Assembly: GCF_003206615.1 (NCBI RefSeq)
Contig: NZ_PZJW01000006.1
Span: 62,001 to 126,000, forward strand
Source of the DNA: Salinicola acroporae
GTDB lineage: Bacteria > Pseudomonadota > Gammaproteobacteria > Pseudomonadales > Halomonadaceae
Direction of reading: 5' to 3'
Length of the DNA stretch: 64,000 nucleotides
Made by a program: the position numbers and the translations under genes. The notes beneath the pieces were generated by a model that searched no databases, was not told the origin of the DNA, and saw nothing but the letters and a program-made list of their open reading frames with translations. Shown here piece after piece: positions 18,875-29,280 of the stretch (within the stretch, counting starts at the first letter, position 1; each line of letters begins with the position of its first letter).

Positions 18875-19390
18875 ATGCGTGTTTTTACCTGGAAGTTCGC
18901 CGTCTTGGCAGGGTTGAGCAGTGCCTGCCTGGCATCGTCATTTGCCTGGGCCCAGGCGCAGCAGGGTGAGTCGCCGTTCGACCAGCAACCCGAGACGCGC
19001 CTGGCCTGCGAGAGGCTCAAGGCACAGATCGATCAGACCATCCGCGACAATGGTGCCCGTCACTTCCTGCTCGAGATCGTCGACAACGCCCAGGTCGACG
19101 ACGGTGTGGTGAAGGAGGGTGAAGCCTTCGCCGGCGCCGAGGTGGTCGGCAGTTGCGATGGCGGCACACGCAAGATCGTCTACAGCCGTGACGGCGCGAC
19201 CGAGATGAGCGTCACGACACCGGAAACGGAGGCATCCTCTGCCCATGCCCCGGATAGTGCCGCGAACGGCGATGGCAGCAGCTTGCCGGAGGCCGCGCCC
19301 ACTGCGCCCGAGTCCATGGGCGAGGGCACGGTGCCGACACAGGAGCAGGAAAGCGTGGATAACGCCCAAGAGCCGGAATCGAGCCCCTGA
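18875..19390 (+). CDS. DUF1161 periplasmic protein
   Basis: A 171-residue exported protein. A signal peptide of about 26 residues (ends ...SSFAWAQA) is followed by a DUF1161 core with paired cysteines: CERLKAQIDQTIRDNGA, FLLEIVDN, then VVGSCDGGTRKIVYSR. The last ~65 residues are a low-complexity acidic Ser/Ala/Pro/Glu tail absent from typical short members. ATG 18875 is preferred over GTG 18869 because a GAGGAG site lies 5 bases upstream. The family's function is unknown. Confidence 0.82.
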   Translation: MRVFTWKFAVLAGLSSACLASSFAWAQAQQGESPFDQQPETRLACERLKAQIDQTIRDNGARHFLLEIVDNAQVDDGVVKEGEAFAGAEVVGSCDGGTRKIVYSRDGATEMSVTTPETEASSAHAPDSAANGDGSSLPEAAPTAPESMGEGTVPTQEQESVDNAQEPESSP

Positions 19391-19405
19391 CCGCCGTCGT
19401 CGGTT

Positions 19406-20044
19406 TCAGCCGATCTCGACCTTGTCGGGGTACTCGCACAGATCCTCGATCACGCAGCTGCCGCAGCGCGGCTTGCGCGCCAGACAGGTGTAGCGGCCGT
19501 GCAGGATCAGCCAGTGGTGGGCGTCCTTGAGATAAGCCTTGGGGACATGGCGCAGCAGCTTCTGCTCAACTTCGAGCACGTTCTTGCCCTTGGCGATGCG
19601 GGTGCGGTTGGCGACGCGAAAGATATGCGTGTCGACCGCCATCGTCAGTTCGCCGAATGCCGTGTTCAGAATCACGTTGGCGGTCTTGCGCCCCACGCCG
19701 GGCAGCGCTTCCAGCTCGGCGCGGGTGCGCGGGATCTCTCCTGCGTAGCGCTCGACCAGGATGTGGCAGGTCTTCATCAGGTTCTCGGCCTTGGTGTTGT
19801 AGAGGCCGATGGTCTTGATATGGGCCTTCAGCCCGTCGAGTCCGAGATCGATGATTGCCTGCGGCGTGTTGGCCACCGGGAACAGCCTCGCCGTGGCCTT
19901 GTTCACGCCCACGTCCGTCGCCTGGGCCGACAACAGTACCGCTGCCAGCAGCTCGAACGGCGTCGACCAGTTCAACTCGGTGGTCGGCTCGGGGTTGTGC
20001 GCCTTGAGGCGAGCAAAGATCTGCTCTCGCTTGGTGGCATTCAT
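19406..20044 (-). CDS. nth: Endonuclease III
   Basis: A 212-residue bifunctional DNA glycosylase/AP lyase that removes oxidised pyrimidines. The HhH motif with the catalytic Lys ([13 protein letters not shown]), the catalytic Asp ([12 protein letters not shown]) and the C-terminal 4Fe-4S loop (C-x6-C-x2-C-x5-C) are all present. It overlaps the upstream RnfB-like gene by ATGA, mirroring E. coli where nth closes the rsx operon; here only one rsx-like gene remains in front. Confidence 0.97.
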   Translation of the reverse strand: MNATKREQIFARLKAHNPEPTTELNWSTPFELLAAVLLSAQATDVGVNKATARLFPVANTPQAIIDLGLDGLKAHIKTIGLYNTKAENLMKTCHILVERYAGEIPRTRAELEALPGVGRKTANVILNTAFGELTMAVDTHIFRVANRTRIAKGKNVLEVEQKLLRHVPKAYLKDAHHWLILHGRYTCLARKPRCGSCVIEDLCEYPDKVEIG

Positions 20045-21072
20045 GAGCTCGTTCCATGATGGTCGCCCGCGTCACTGGCAGGCTGGTTGGCGGGCGATCG
20101 GCTGGCCAGGGAGATCAGCCGTTCCGCCTCGCGTATCTTGTCCTGGGCCTCCGCGATGCCGGCCTGGTCGCCCTGACGTCGGTAATGCTCCAACTCCTGT
20201 CGCGCCTTGCGCATCGCCTGCTCCGCTGCCGCCAGGGCGATGTGACGGTGATCGCGTGCGGCGTGCCGATTCGGTGATGGCGCGGCTTCGAGTTGTCGTG
20301 TCAAGGTGCCGAGCTGTTCCTCGAACCCCGCCAGGCGCTCGAGAAGCGCGGGGCGCAGCGCCTCTTCGGCGTTAGCCAACTGACGCTGCAGGCGTTTTCG
20401 ACGTGCGGTCAGGGTCGCTACCTGCGCCTTCAGAGCGGTTACGTCGATATCGGCAGGCCGTTCATGTGATGCCGTGGGGGGGGCGGTCACCTGCCGTGCT
20501 GCAGCGGCGCGGCGCTGCTCGCGCCTGCGACGTTTCCGTTCGGCCTTGAGGGTCAGGCGCTGGTTGCGGGCCTCGAATCGTTGGCGCCCGTTACGGGCGC
20601 GCCAGTCGAGATACCGCTGCCGTTCGACATCACTGTTCGCCTCCACCCAGCGAGGATGCCCGACGAGGTCGATACAGTCGACGGGGCAGGGCGCCACGCA
20701 CAGCTCGCAGCCGGTGCATTCCGATTCGATCACCGTATGCATCTGCCTGGCGGCACCGAGAATCGCATCGACGGGGCAGGCCTGGATGCACTTGGTGCAG
20801 CCGATACACTCGGCTTCTCGAATCACGGCCAGCAGCGGGGGCTGGGGCTGCTCGATCAACTCGAGAGGCGGCCGGCCGGTGAGCGCGGCCAGTCGATCCC
20901 GTGTCGCTTCCCCGCCGGGCGGGCAGCGATTGACGGCCTCTCCCTCCACGATCGCCTCGGCATAGGGACGACAGCCGTCATAGCCGCATTTGCCACATTG
21001 GGTCTGCGGCAGTTCGGCATCGATAAGCTCGACGGTGATCGTGGCGGGGTGAGACAAGCGATGACTCTCCAT
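20041..21072 (-). CDS. Orphan RnfB/RsxB-like ferredoxin with long coiled-coil tail
   Basis: A 343-residue protein. Residues 10-55 carry the RnfB 4Fe-4S domain ([22 protein letters not shown]26, C29, C34, C50). Two ferredoxin-type clusters follow (C89-92-95-99 and C119-122-125-129). RnfB normally starts with a membrane helix; none is seen here. Residues ~145-340 form an Arg/Lys-rich, heptad-like charged helix region not found in standard RnfB. No other rnf genes are nearby, only nth. ATG 21072 is used; an in-frame GTG at 21093 is possible. It is probably a soluble electron carrier or Fe-S adaptor coupled to nth. Confidence 0.88.
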   Translation of the reverse strand: MESHRLSHPATITVELIDAELPQTQCGKCGYDGCRPYAEAIVEGEAVNRCPPGGEATRDRLAALTGRPPLELIEQPQPPLLAVIREAECIGCTKCIQACPVDAILGAARQMHTVIESECTGCELCVAPCPVDCIDLVGHPRWVEANSDVERQRYLDWRARNGRQRFEARNQRLTLKAERKRRRREQRRAAAARQVTAPPTASHERPADIDVTALKAQVATLTARRKRLQRQLANAEEALRPALLERLAGFEEQLGTLTRQLEAAPSPNRHAARDHRHIALAAAEQAMRKARQELEHYRRQGDQAGIAEAQDKIREAERLISLASRSPANQPASDAGDHHGTSS

Positions 21073-21268
21073 TGGCACACATGGCCTGCTCACCGCCTCG
21101 GATGGGCGGCGCGGGGCGCTCGAAGCCGGCCATTATAAACGCTCGAAGTGGCCGCTCCCAATCTTGGCCATCTCGCAGCAGCAGACGGCTCGTCCGTGAT
21201 CAACGCAAAGCGCGCGACCGGGGTCGCGCGCTCGTGGGCAAGGTGTCACGCTGGCCGGGGCCCGGTCT

Positions 21269-23329
21269 TCAGGTCACACGCTGACCCGGTTTGGCGCCGC
21301 TATCCGGCGACAGCAGAAAGATGCCGTCTTCATCGCCGGCGGCCATCACCATGCCTTCGGAGACGCCGAAGCGCATCTTGCGTGGCGCCAGGTTGGCGAC
21401 CATCACCGTCAGCCGGCCTTCGAGCGCTTCCGGCGCGTAGGCCTTGCGAATACCGGAGAACACGGTGCGGGTCTCGCCACCGAGATCCAGGGTCAGCTTG
21501 AGCAGCTTGTTGGAGCCTTCGACGTACTCGGCTTTCTCGATCTTCGCGATCCGCATGTCGACCTTGATGAAATCGTCGAACGCGATCTCGTCGGCGATTG
21601 GTTCGATGGCGGGTGCGTCGTCTGACTCGGCATCGGCGGGGGCTTTTCCAGTCAGTTTCTTCTCCTCCTCGAGCACTTCCTTGGAAGACTCGATCATCGA
21701 ATCGATCTTGTCGCTCTCGACCCGGGTCATCAGCGGCTTGAACTTCCCGATGGCGTGACTTCCGAGCACTTGTTGGCGACTCTCCCAGTGCAGGCTGTCG
21801 ACCTGCAGGAAGACGCGAGCCTGCTCGGCCATTGCCGGTACCACCGGCTGCAGATAGACCATCAGCGTGCGGAACAGGTTGATGCCCACCGAGCAGATAT
21901 CGATCACCTCCTGCTCGCGGCCGCCCTCCTTGGCCAGTACCCAGGGCGCCTTGTCGGCGATATAGGTGTTGGCCTCGTCGGCAAGCTCCATCACCTTGCG
22001 CATGGCGCGGCCGAATTCACGCGCTTCAAAATCGGCGGCGATCTCGTCACCGGCAGCGATGAACCTGGCGACGAGTTCCGGCGCCGCGCACGTCGCCGAG
22101 AGCTGGCCGTCGCCCAGCTTGTTGATGAAGCCGGCACAGCGGCTGGCGATGTTGACCACCTTGCCGACCAGGTCCGAGTTTACCCGCGCCGCGAAATCCT
22201 CGAGGTTGAGGTCGAGATCGTCGACCCGGGAGGTCAGTTTGGCGGCGAAGTAGTAGCGCAGGTATTCCGGATTGAGGTGCTCGGCGTAGGTCTGGGCCTT
22301 GATGAAGGTGCCGCGGGATTTCGACATCTTGGCCCCGTTAACGGTCACGAAACCGTGGCAGTTGACTCCTGTCGGCGTGCGCAGGCCGGCGCCTTCGAGC
22401 ATCGCCGGCCAGAACAGGGCGTGGAAATAGACGATATCCTTGCCGATGAAATGATAGACCTCGGCGTTGGAGTCCGCCTTCCAGTAGCTGTCGAAATCGA
22501 GACCTTCGCGATCGCAGAGATTCTGGAAGCTCGCCAGGTAACCGATCGGCGCGTCCAGCCAGACGTAGAAATACTTGCCCGGCGCGTCGGGAATCTCGAA
22601 GCCGAAGTAGGGCGCGTCGCGGGAGATGTCCCACTCGTTGAGCCCAGCCTCGAACCACTCCTGCAGCTTGTTGGCGATCTGGGGCTGGACCCGGCCGGAG
22701 CGCGTCCACTGCTTCAGGAAGTCTTCGAAATTGGGCAGCTTGAAGAAGTAGTGGGTCGAGGTGCGCACTTCCGGCGTCGCACCGCTGATCGCCGACACCG
22801 GATTGATCAGCTCCGCCGGCGTGTAGGTACTGCCGCAGACTTCGCAGTTGTCGCCGTATTGGTCCTCGCTACCGCATTTCGGGCAGGTGCCCTTGATGAA
22901 ACGATCGGCCAGGAACAGCCCCTTGACCGGATCGTACATCTGCTCGATGTCGCGGGTACTGATATGGCCGGCATCGCGCAGTGCGGTGTAGATGCGCTCG
23001 CTGTGGAGGCGGTTTTCCTCGGAATGGGTCGAGTGGTAGTTGTCGAAGGCCACGCCGAATCGAGCGAAGTCCGCCTGATGCTCCTCGCTGACCTTGGCAA
23101 TCAACTGCTCGGAGGTGATCCCTTCCTGCTCGGCACGCAGCATGATCGCGGTGCCGTGGGCGTCGTCGGCGCAGACATAGTGGCACTCGTGGCCGCGGCT
23201 CTTCTGGAAGCGCACCCAGATATCGGTCTGGATGTACTCCAGCAGGTGGCCTAGGTGGATCGAGCCGTTGGCATACGGCAGCGCGCTGGTGACGAGGATC
23301 TGGCGCGAAAGCGAGGCGTTGTTCGACAT
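21269..23329 (-). CDS. metG: Methionyl-tRNA synthetase
   Basis: A 686-residue class I synthetase that charges tRNA-Met. HLGH is at about 25-28 (HIGH motif), the zinc-binding knuckles are CPKC and CEVC, KMSKS is complete, and a C-terminal EMAP/tRNA-binding domain ([19 protein letters not shown]) supports dimerisation and tRNA affinity. The ATG at 23329 begins the family-like N-terminus; the frame is open further upstream. The gene is long-type MetG, as in Pseudomonas and E. coli. Confidence 0.98.
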   Translation of the reverse strand: MSNNASLSRQILVTSALPYANGSIHLGHLLEYIQTDIWVRFQKSRGHECHYVCADDAHGTAIMLRAEQEGITSEQLIAKVSEEHQADFARFGVAFDNYHSTHSEENRLHSERIYTALRDAGHISTRDIEQMYDPVKGLFLADRFIKGTCPKCGSEDQYGDNCEVCGSTYTPAELINPVSAISGATPEVRTSTHYFFKLPNFEDFLKQWTRSGRVQPQIANKLQEWFEAGLNEWDISRDAPYFGFEIPDAPGKYFYVWLDAPIGYLASFQNLCDREGLDFDSYWKADSNAEVYHFIGKDIVYFHALFWPAMLEGAGLRTPTGVNCHGFVTVNGAKMSKSRGTFIKAQTYAEHLNPEYLRYYFAAKLTSRVDDLDLNLEDFAARVNSDLVGKVVNIASRCAGFINKLGDGQLSATCAAPELVARFIAAGDEIAADFEAREFGRAMRKVMELADEANTYIADKAPWVLAKEGGREQEVIDICSVGINLFRTLMVYLQPVVPAMAEQARVFLQVDSLHWESRQQVLGSHAIGKFKPLMTRVESDKIDSMIESSKEVLEEEKKLTGKAPADAESDDAPAIEPIADEIAFDDFIKVDMRIAKIEKAEYVEGSNKLLKLTLDLGGETRTVFSGIRKAYAPEALEGRLTVMVANLAPRKMRFGVSEGMVMAAGDEDGIFLLSPDSGAKPGQRVT

Positions 23330-23574
23330 GGCGACTGGAACATTCCCGTAACGAAACCCGCGGCGTACCGATGGCATCGACGCCACGGGATGGATAGGCT
23401 GAAAACTTGGTCGCCGATTGTAGCATCGATGGCTGGGGCTTTGCGTCTGGTGCGCGCGTGGAGATGGGCATTGCCAAGGTTGCATGCCGGTGGCTGCCTT
23501 CGGGGCGGGAGGGGGCGCTTCTGTTCTATGCTGCTGGTAATGGGCCGTCTTTCGCTCTGACTCTCCACCCTTTC

Positions 23575-24003
23575 ATGGAGGTGATTCCCATCGCTCTCGA
23601 TCATCCTGGCTGGCGTATTGCCGGGCTCTCTCTCGTCTTCATCTGGTTCGCCATCGGTGGAATCGGTCATTTCGTGATGCTGGACGCCTTTGCGTCAATC
23701 ATTCCTCCGGGTCTGCCCTGGCCCGAAGCGGCGGTGCTGATCAGCGGATTCTTCGAGCTTTTGGGGGCCGTGGGCATCTTGCTGCCACGCTTTCGTGCGT
23801 TGGCTGGCTGGGGGCTGGTGGCGCTGACGATCTGCGTGACGCCGGCCAACGTCTACATGTGGCTGCACCCCGAGCTGTTCCCTCAGGTCCCGGAGTGGCT
23901 GCTATTCTGGCGGCTGCCGTTCCAGGTGTTTCTGCTGTTCTGCATCGTGGCCTCGACACAGAAGCGCCTGCCAGGTTTCACCACTGAGTCGCATGGCCAA
24001 TGA
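23575..24003 (+). CDS. DoxX-like small membrane protein
   Basis: About 142 residues with four hydrophobic helices: LVFIWFAIGGIGHFVM, AAVLISGFFELLGAVGILLP, LAGWGLVALTICVTPANVYMW and LPFQVFLLFCIVAS. The IGHF...GFFELLGAVGI pattern is that of the DoxX/YphA group, whose members sit in the inner membrane with ill-defined redox roles. The ATG at 23575 lies inside a perfect GGAGGTGA ribosome site (23577-23584), which would instead suit a start 5 bases on at an ATC codon (23590). The start is therefore uncertain. The stop overlaps the next gene's ATG. Confidence 0.8.
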   Translation: MEVIPIALDHPGWRIAGLSLVFIWFAIGGIGHFVMLDAFASIIPPGLPWPEAAVLISGFFELLGAVGILLPRFRALAGWGLVALTICVTPANVYMWLHPELFPQVPEWLLFWRLPFQVFLLFCIVASTQKRLPGFTTESHGQ

Positions 24004-24341
24004 CCGTGGCGCGCTCGGGTTGTCGTGCAGGTATGCGGGGTGGCCGCCAGGCGACGTCGATCGGCTTGGTGATCCTGTTGCTGAGTGTCGCGAATCCGGT
24101 GATCGCGATGCGATGCCAGGATGGGCTGACCGCCAACGGCGATACCCCCGAACAGGTTCTGCGGAAGTGCGGGGCACCGGCATCGCGTGTGATCGAACTG
24201 CCGCAGCGGCGCGGCGGCCATGTCATCGAAGGCGCGGTAACCGTCGAGCGCTGGGTATATGGCCCCAGGTATGGCGCGCGCTACCTTCTGCGATTCGTGG
24301 CGGGAAAGCTGGTCGACGAGCGTCTAGCGCTCAGCCCCTGA
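24000..24341 (+). CDS. DUF2845 periplasmic protein
   Basis: A 113-residue protein overlapping the DoxX-like gene by ATGA. A basic N-terminus and hydrophobic core (IGLVILLLSVANPVIA) form a signal peptide. The mature part is a DUF2845 domain: MRCQDGLTANGDTPEQVLRKCGAP with two cysteines, then VERWVYG and LLRFVAGKLVDERL. The family is small and of unknown role; the folds resemble SmpA/OmlA-like beta domains. A start at the internal Met near 24033 would give a more typical signal peptide length. Confidence 0.8.
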   Translation: MTVARSGCRAGMRGGRQATSIGLVILLLSVANPVIAMRCQDGLTANGDTPEQVLRKCGAPASRVIELPQRRGGHVIEGAVTVERWVYGPRYGARYLLRFVAGKLVDERLALSP

Positions 24342-24454
24342 TGGCTGGCATGGCGGGCATTCGACCCCTTCGCTCCGGGCCGACCGACGGTACCTTCCAG
24401 TGTTACAGTTAGCGGCCAAACCGTTACCGCCGACTGTCGCTCAAGGAATCCCGG

Positions 24455-25384
24455 ATGGCCGAAATCGATCTTTCCCAGTCACTCTGGATGCTGCTCTTCT
24501 TCGTGGCGCTGGGCTGGCTGGCGGCGCGACGGTTGAGGGTCGATCCGCGGCCGATAGCGACGCTGCTCGTCTACATCATTTCACCACTGACCTTCTTCCA
24601 TGGCCTGACCCAGGGGCAGCCCAGCGCCGACAAGCTGGTCCTGACGGCCAGCGTGCTGTTGCTGGCGACTTGCCTTTGTATCATGGTCAACAGGGTGGCC
24701 AGCCGCTTCTTTGCCGAACAGGAGCGGGCACTGCTGGCCTTTTCCGCTGGTACCGGCAACACGGGCTACTTCGGTTTCCCGATCGCGCTGGTGCTGCTGC
24801 CGCCGGAGGGGGTGACGCTCTATCTCTTCTGCATGCTGGGCGTTTCCCTCTACGAGTTCACGGTGGGCTTCTATGTCAGCGCCCGGGGACGTTTCTCGGT
24901 GAAAGAGAGCCTCGCCCGGTTGGCAAGGCTGCCGCTGATCTACGCCTTCGCCGCCGGCATGCTGGTCAGCGCGCTGGGCTGGCAGGTGCCGGATGTCGTT
25001 GCGGATGGGCTCGACTACTTCAAGTATTGCTTCACGGTGCTGGGAATGATGATCATCGGCATGACGCTGGGACGCGTGACGTGGCGGGAGTTAGACCTGC
25101 GTTTCGTTGCCGGCTGCGTGGGGGTGCGCTTTGTCGTCTGGCCGCTGGCGACGCTATTGATGGTGCTGCTGCTGCGGATGAGCGTGGGAATCTCGGACTC
25201 GCTGGCGCTGGCCTTTCTGCTCATCGGCGCCGTCCCCATGGCCGCCAATGTCGTGGTCATCGCCATGGAACTGGAGATTCGTCCCGAGAAGGGCGCCATC
25301 GCCGTGCTGATCACCACACTGGCTGCGCCCTTGCTGATACCGGTCTATCTCGGGTTCGCGTTGCCGTGGGTGCTCTCCTTCTGA
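24455..25384 (+). CDS. AEC family transporter
   Basis: A 309-residue inner-membrane protein with about ten helices in two five-helix repeats, as in the auxin efflux carrier family (secondary carriers for organic anions such as malate or malonate). Typical features are the N-terminal LGWLAARRL, the crossover Pro in [15 protein letters not shown], and the second-repeat [16 protein letters not shown]. The substrate cannot be told from sequence. polB begins 16 bases after its stop, so both probably share a transcript, an uncommon pairing. Confidence 0.9.
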   Translation: MAEIDLSQSLWMLLFFVALGWLAARRLRVDPRPIATLLVYIISPLTFFHGLTQGQPSADKLVLTASVLLLATCLCIMVNRVASRFFAEQERALLAFSAGTGNTGYFGFPIALVLLPPEGVTLYLFCMLGVSLYEFTVGFYVSARGRFSVKESLARLARLPLIYAFAAGMLVSALGWQVPDVVADGLDYFKYCFTVLGMMIIGMTLGRVTWRELDLRFVAGCVGVRFVVWPLATLLMVLLLRMSVGISDSLALAFLLIGAVPMAANVVVIAMELEIRPEKGAIAVLITTLAAPLLIPVYLGFALPWVLSF

Positions 25385-25400
25385 GTGCTCTTCGAACGGA

Positions 25401-27809
25401 ATGGGACGGATATCGATCGACGTGCAATCGAACAGCGTGACCCAACGGGGCTTCATCCTGACCCGGCATTGGCAGGATACGCCGACCGGTACCGAGGTAT
25501 CGCTTTGGCTGGCCACCGATGACGGGCCGAAATGGGTGCGCCTGCCGCCACAGACATCGGTGGCTTTCGTCCCGGCCGATCAGCGCGAGAGGGCCGAACG
25601 CTCGATTCGCCAGGAGCGCGATGTCGAACTGCGTGAGCTCGATCTGAAGGACTTCGATCACCGTCCGGTGCTCGGCCTCTATTGTCGGCAGCATCGTCAG
25701 CTGATGAACCTGGAACGACGTCTCGCCGACGTCGGTGTCGAGCTGTTCGAGGCCGATATCCGGCCACCGGACCGCTATCTGATGGAGCGCTTCATCACCG
25801 CACCGGTCGAGGTGGTGGCGACCCAGGCGGCCGACGGTTCCCTGATCGATGCCCAACTGAGGCCGGCGCCGGACTATCGGCCGCAGTTGGCGCTTTGCTC
25901 GCTGGATATCGAGACCAGCGAGCGCGGCGAGCTCTACTCGATTGGCCTGCACGGCTGCGGCCAGCGCATCGTCTACATGCTGGGCCCGCCGGCAGGGGCG
26001 GGCAGCGAGGCGGATCGCGAGCGCGACTTCGAGCTGGTCTACTGCGACTCCCGCGCCGACCTGCTGCACGCGCTGAACGCCTGGTTCGCGCGCTTCGACC
26101 CGGATGCGATCATCGGCTGGAGCGTGATTCAGTTCGACCTGCGCCAGTTGCAGCGTCACGCCGACCGCCTGAATGTCGTCTTGCGGCTGGGGCGAGGCGG
26201 AGCGCCGGTCGAGTGGCGGGCCCATGGCCACCAGCCCAACCACTATTTCGTCACCATTCCGGGGCGGCTGGCGATCGACGGTATCGAAGCGCTACGCTCG
26301 GCGACCTGGAGCTTTCCCTCCTTCAGCCTCGAAAACGTCGCCCAGACCCTGCTGGGCGAGGGCAAGGCGATCGATAATCCCTACCAGCGCATGGCCGACA
26401 TCAATCGAATGTTCGCTGGGGACAAGCCAGCGCTCGCCCGCTACAACCTCAAGGATTGCGAGCTGGTGACGCGGATCTTCGCGCATACCCGGATCATCGA
26501 CTTCCTGCTCGAGCGGGCCAGCGTCACCGGGCTCTCCGCCGATCGCAGCGGTGGTTCCGTCGCGGCGTTTTCGCATCTCTATCTGCCGCGCATGCACCGG
26601 CTCGGCTTCGTTGCCCCGACGCTGGGCAGTCGCGATGGCGACGACAGCCCGGGTGGCTATGTGATGGATTCGCGCCCGGGACTCTACGACTCGGTGCTGG
26701 TGCTCGATTTCAAGAGCCTCTATCCCTCGATCATCCGCTCTTTTCTGATCGACCCGGTGGGGCTGGTCGAGGGGCTAGCCGATCCCACGCCCGATAAGGC
26801 CGTGCCCGGTTTCCTGGGAGCTTGTTTCTCACGCACCCGGCATGCGCTGCCGGCGATCGTGGCGCAAGTGTGGGAGGGGCGCGAGGCGGCCAAGCGCGAG
26901 GGCAACGCGCCGCTGGCCCAGGCGTTGAAGATCATCATGAACGCCTTCTATGGCGTGCTCGGCTCGCGGGGCTGCCGCTTCTTCGACCCGCGACTGGCCT
27001 CCTCGATCACCATGCGCGGCCACCAGATCATGCGCCGTACCCGGGAGTTGATCGAAGATGAGGGTTATACCGTTATCTACGGTGATACCGATTCGACGTT
27101 CGTGTGGTTGGGCGGGGCGCACGAGGCCGACGCCGCGAACACGATCGGCAGTCGGCTGGTGGCCAAGGTCAACAGCTGGTGGCAGCGCCATCTGCAAGAG
27201 GCGTTCCAGCTCGACAGCGCCCTGGAACTTCAGTTCGAGACGCACTTCAGCCGCTTCTTGATGCCGACCATTCGCGGTGCCGAGGAGGGCAGCAAGAAAC
27301 GCTATGCCGGCCTGGTCCGCGAGGCGGACGGCAGCGAACGGCTGGTGTTCAAGGGGCTGGAGTCGGTGCGCGCCGACTGGTCGCCGCTGGCAAGGACATT
27401 CCAGCGCGAACTCTACCGGCGGATTTTCGCTGGTGAACCCTACCGTGAGTACGTGCGCGAGATCGTGCGTCTGACCCTGGCCGGGGAGAACGACGATCAA
27501 CTGGTGTATCGCAAGCGACTCAGGCGCAAGCTGGACGACTACCAGCGCAATGTTCCGCCCCACGTGCGCGCGGCACGCCTGGCCGACGCATTCAATCGCC
27601 AGATGGCGCGCCCGCTCCAGTACCAGAATGGCGGCTGGATACGCTACGTGATCACGGTCGCCGGCCCGGAGCCGCTGGAGAATCGGCGTTCGACGATCGA
27701 CTATGAACACTACGTCAGTCGTCAGTTGCAACCGGTCGCCGACGGCATCCTGCCGTTCGTGGGCGAGGATTTCGAAAAGCTCACCGGTCGCCAACTGGGG
27801 CTTTTCTGA
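25401..27809 (+). CDS. polB: DNA polymerase II (family B)
   Basis: An 802-residue family B polymerase with proofreading, used in replication restart and translesion or crosslink repair. The exonuclease motif I (SLDIETSE), exonuclease II ([22 protein letters not shown]), polymerase motif A ([13 protein letters not shown]), motif B ([13 protein letters not shown]) and motif C (YGDTDSTFV) are intact. The length is close to E. coli PolB (783). In E. coli it is SOS-induced; here no clear LexA box was seen directly upstream, because it follows an AEC transporter gene by 16 bases. Confidence 0.97.
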   Translation: MGRISIDVQSNSVTQRGFILTRHWQDTPTGTEVSLWLATDDGPKWVRLPPQTSVAFVPADQRERAERSIRQERDVELRELDLKDFDHRPVLGLYCRQHRQLMNLERRLADVGVELFEADIRPPDRYLMERFITAPVEVVATQAADGSLIDAQLRPAPDYRPQLALCSLDIETSERGELYSIGLHGCGQRIVYMLGPPAGAGSEADRERDFELVYCDSRADLLHALNAWFARFDPDAIIGWSVIQFDLRQLQRHADRLNVVLRLGRGGAPVEWRAHGHQPNHYFVTIPGRLAIDGIEALRSATWSFPSFSLENVAQTLLGEGKAIDNPYQRMADINRMFAGDKPALARYNLKDCELVTRIFAHTRIIDFLLERASVTGLSADRSGGSVAAFSHLYLPRMHRLGFVAPTLGSRDGDDSPGGYVMDSRPGLYDSVLVLDFKSLYPSIIRSFLIDPVGLVEGLADPTPDKAVPGFLGACFSRTRHALPAIVAQVWEGREAAKREGNAPLAQALKIIMNAFYGVLGSRGCRFFDPRLASSITMRGHQIMRRTRELIEDEGYTVIYGDTDSTFVWLGGAHEADAANTIGSRLVAKVNSWWQRHLQEAFQLDSALELQFETHFSRFLMPTIRGAEEGSKKRYAGLVREADGSERLVFKGLESVRADWSPLARTFQRELYRRIFAGEPYREYVREIVRLTLAGENDDQLVYRKRLRRKLDDYQRNVPPHVRAARLADAFNRQMARPLQYQNGGWIRYVITVAGPEPLENRRSTIDYEHYVSRQLQPVADGILPFVGEDFEKLTGRQLGLF

Positions 27810-27976
27810 ACGTCCTCGATGCCCTGCCCCCGCCGGAGGCCGTTGACGCCAGATGCCAATTGACAGCCTTCGGCCGCGGTGCTAAATACGCGCTGCCGGC
27901 AATCGTGCCGGTGCTGCGCCAGGCAACCGGGCACGTGGGTGCGCGGTGCCGGGTGCCCCTCGAGGAATCATTCACG

Positions 27977-28246
27977 ATGGCATTTCGCCGTATTCTGATG
28001 GCGTCCGGTTTGGTCGTGGCGATGGCCGGTTGCGCCTCCAACACCTTTGCGCCCAATTACCAGTCGAACAATACCGATGTCCTGCGAATCGGTGGCGAGC
28101 GCCCCGACGCCGCTGCCCCAGCCGTCGAGGATCTCGGCTCGTTCTGTGTCCAGACCACCCAACAATGGAACGATCAGGGCAAAACGCCGGACGGTCAGCG
28201 TCTGTGGGTGAAGAGCACGCTGCGCCAGGCGGTGGCGTGTCGCTGA
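27977..28246 (+). CDS. Small predicted lipoprotein
   Basis: An 89-residue protein with a short basic N-terminus, a hydrophobic stretch and a lipobox ending AMAGC at residue ~19, so probable lipid attachment and an outer or inner membrane location facing the periplasm. The mature part has two more cysteines (FCVQTTQQW and VACR), which may pair. No family is recognised. ATG 27977 is chosen because it starts the signal peptide. A strong terminator follows. Confidence 0.7.
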   Translation: MAFRRILMASGLVVAMAGCASNTFAPNYQSNNTDVLRIGGERPDAAAPAVEDLGSFCVQTTQQWNDQGKTPDGQRLWVKSTLRQAVACR

Positions 28247-28310
28247 GCCACTGAGTCTTCGGCCTTCGGTCGGCTGCTCGCGGGTCGTCGCCAGCGGCAC
28301 GGTACAAGAG

Positions 28311-28341
28311 GCTCGAACCCTAACGGGTTCGAGCTTTTTTT
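28311..28341 (+). terminator. Intrinsic terminator after the lipoprotein gene
   Basis: A 10-bp perfect stem (28311-28320 with 28325-28334), a TAAC loop and seven Ts. One of the best terminators in the window. Confidence 0.9.
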
Positions 28342-28469
28342 GGCCTATGCTGAGGGGCGTGCTCGATCGGTGGATCACGCTCGCCTGGGGTTGTCTGCCG
28401 ACGATCGCGTCGCCATGTACCCAACAGCCGGCACGCACGCGAACGGTGCCGAAGAGGGGAGGGAAACGG

Positions 28470-29198
28470 ATGACCTACGAGCTCTACTACTGGCCGGGCA
28501 TTCCCGGGCGTGGTGAATTCGTCCGCCTGGCGCTGGAGGATGCCGGCGCGGATTATATCGATGTCGGCAAGCGGTCTTCCGACAAGGGTGGGGGCGCGGG
28601 TGCCGTCAGTGAATTCATCCACGGTAGCGACCTGGGGCAGCCGCATTTCGCGCCGCCGGTGTTGAAGGCCGGCGGACTCGTCATTTCCCACGTCGCCAAC
28701 ATTCTGCAGTTTCTTGGCCCCCGGTTGGGGCTGGTGCCGGAGGATGAGTCCGCCCGTGTCTGGGCCAACGGACTGCAGTTGACGCTGACGGATTTCGTCG
28801 CCGAGATCCACGATACCCATCACCCGATTGGCAGCTCGCTCTACTACGAGGATCAGCAGGACGAGGCGAAACGACGTGCCAGGGTCTTCGTGCAGGAGCG
28901 GCTACCCAAGTTCCTCTACTATTTCGAACGTGTGCTGGCCGTCAACGCCGGTAACGAAGCCTACCTGGTGGGAACGGCGCACAGCTATGTCGATTTGTCG
29001 CTGTTCCAGGTGGTGACGGGGCTGCGTTATGCGTTTCCGCGGGCGATGGAGAGACTGGAACCGGAAATACCGGCAGTGACCGCACTGGTCGATCGTGTCA
29101 GTCAACGACCGACGCTCTCCGCCTATCTCACCTCGGATCGACGGCTCGATTTCAACCAGGGCGGCATATTCCGTCATTACCCCGAACTGGACGGGTGA
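28470..29198 (+). CDS. Glutathione S-transferase family protein (second copy)
   Basis: A 242-residue GST distinct from the one at 18.1 kb. The N-terminal domain starts YELYYWPGIPGRGEFVRLALEDAGADY, with Tyr near the start and PGRGE like eukaryote-type (sigma/mu/alpha) GSTs. It continues PPVLKAGGLVISHVANILQFLG, and the helical C-terminal half includes YVDLSLFQVVTGL. The ATG at 28470 follows a purine-rich GGGAGGGAA site. The substrate is unknown. Confidence 0.9.
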   Translation: MTYELYYWPGIPGRGEFVRLALEDAGADYIDVGKRSSDKGGGAGAVSEFIHGSDLGQPHFAPPVLKAGGLVISHVANILQFLGPRLGLVPEDESARVWANGLQLTLTDFVAEIHDTHHPIGSSLYYEDQQDEAKRRARVFVQERLPKFLYYFERVLAVNAGNEAYLVGTAHSYVDLSLFQVVTGLRYAFPRAMERLEPEIPAVTALVDRVSQRPTLSAYLTSDRRLDFNQGGIFRHYPELDG

Positions 29199-29215
29199 GC
29201 GCGAGGCGCCGGCGC

Positions 29216-29243
29216 ATGACAGCGCCGGTTAGCGTGCTAAAGT
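29216..29243 (+). promoter_or_regulatory. Candidate luxS promoter
   Basis: ATGACA (29216-29221) and TAAAGT (29238-29243) are separated by 16 bases and lie about 40 bases before the luxS start. The match to the sigma-70 consensus is moderate. Confidence 0.35.
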
Positions 29244-29280
29244 AGGTACCTGTCCGGACACGTCAACAAGGAGGCAAGGT

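Noticed and set aside
21755-23254. Open frame of 499 codons on the plus strand
   Set aside because: It lies wholly antisense to metG and shows no domain-like sequence; long antisense frames are common in GC-rich DNA.
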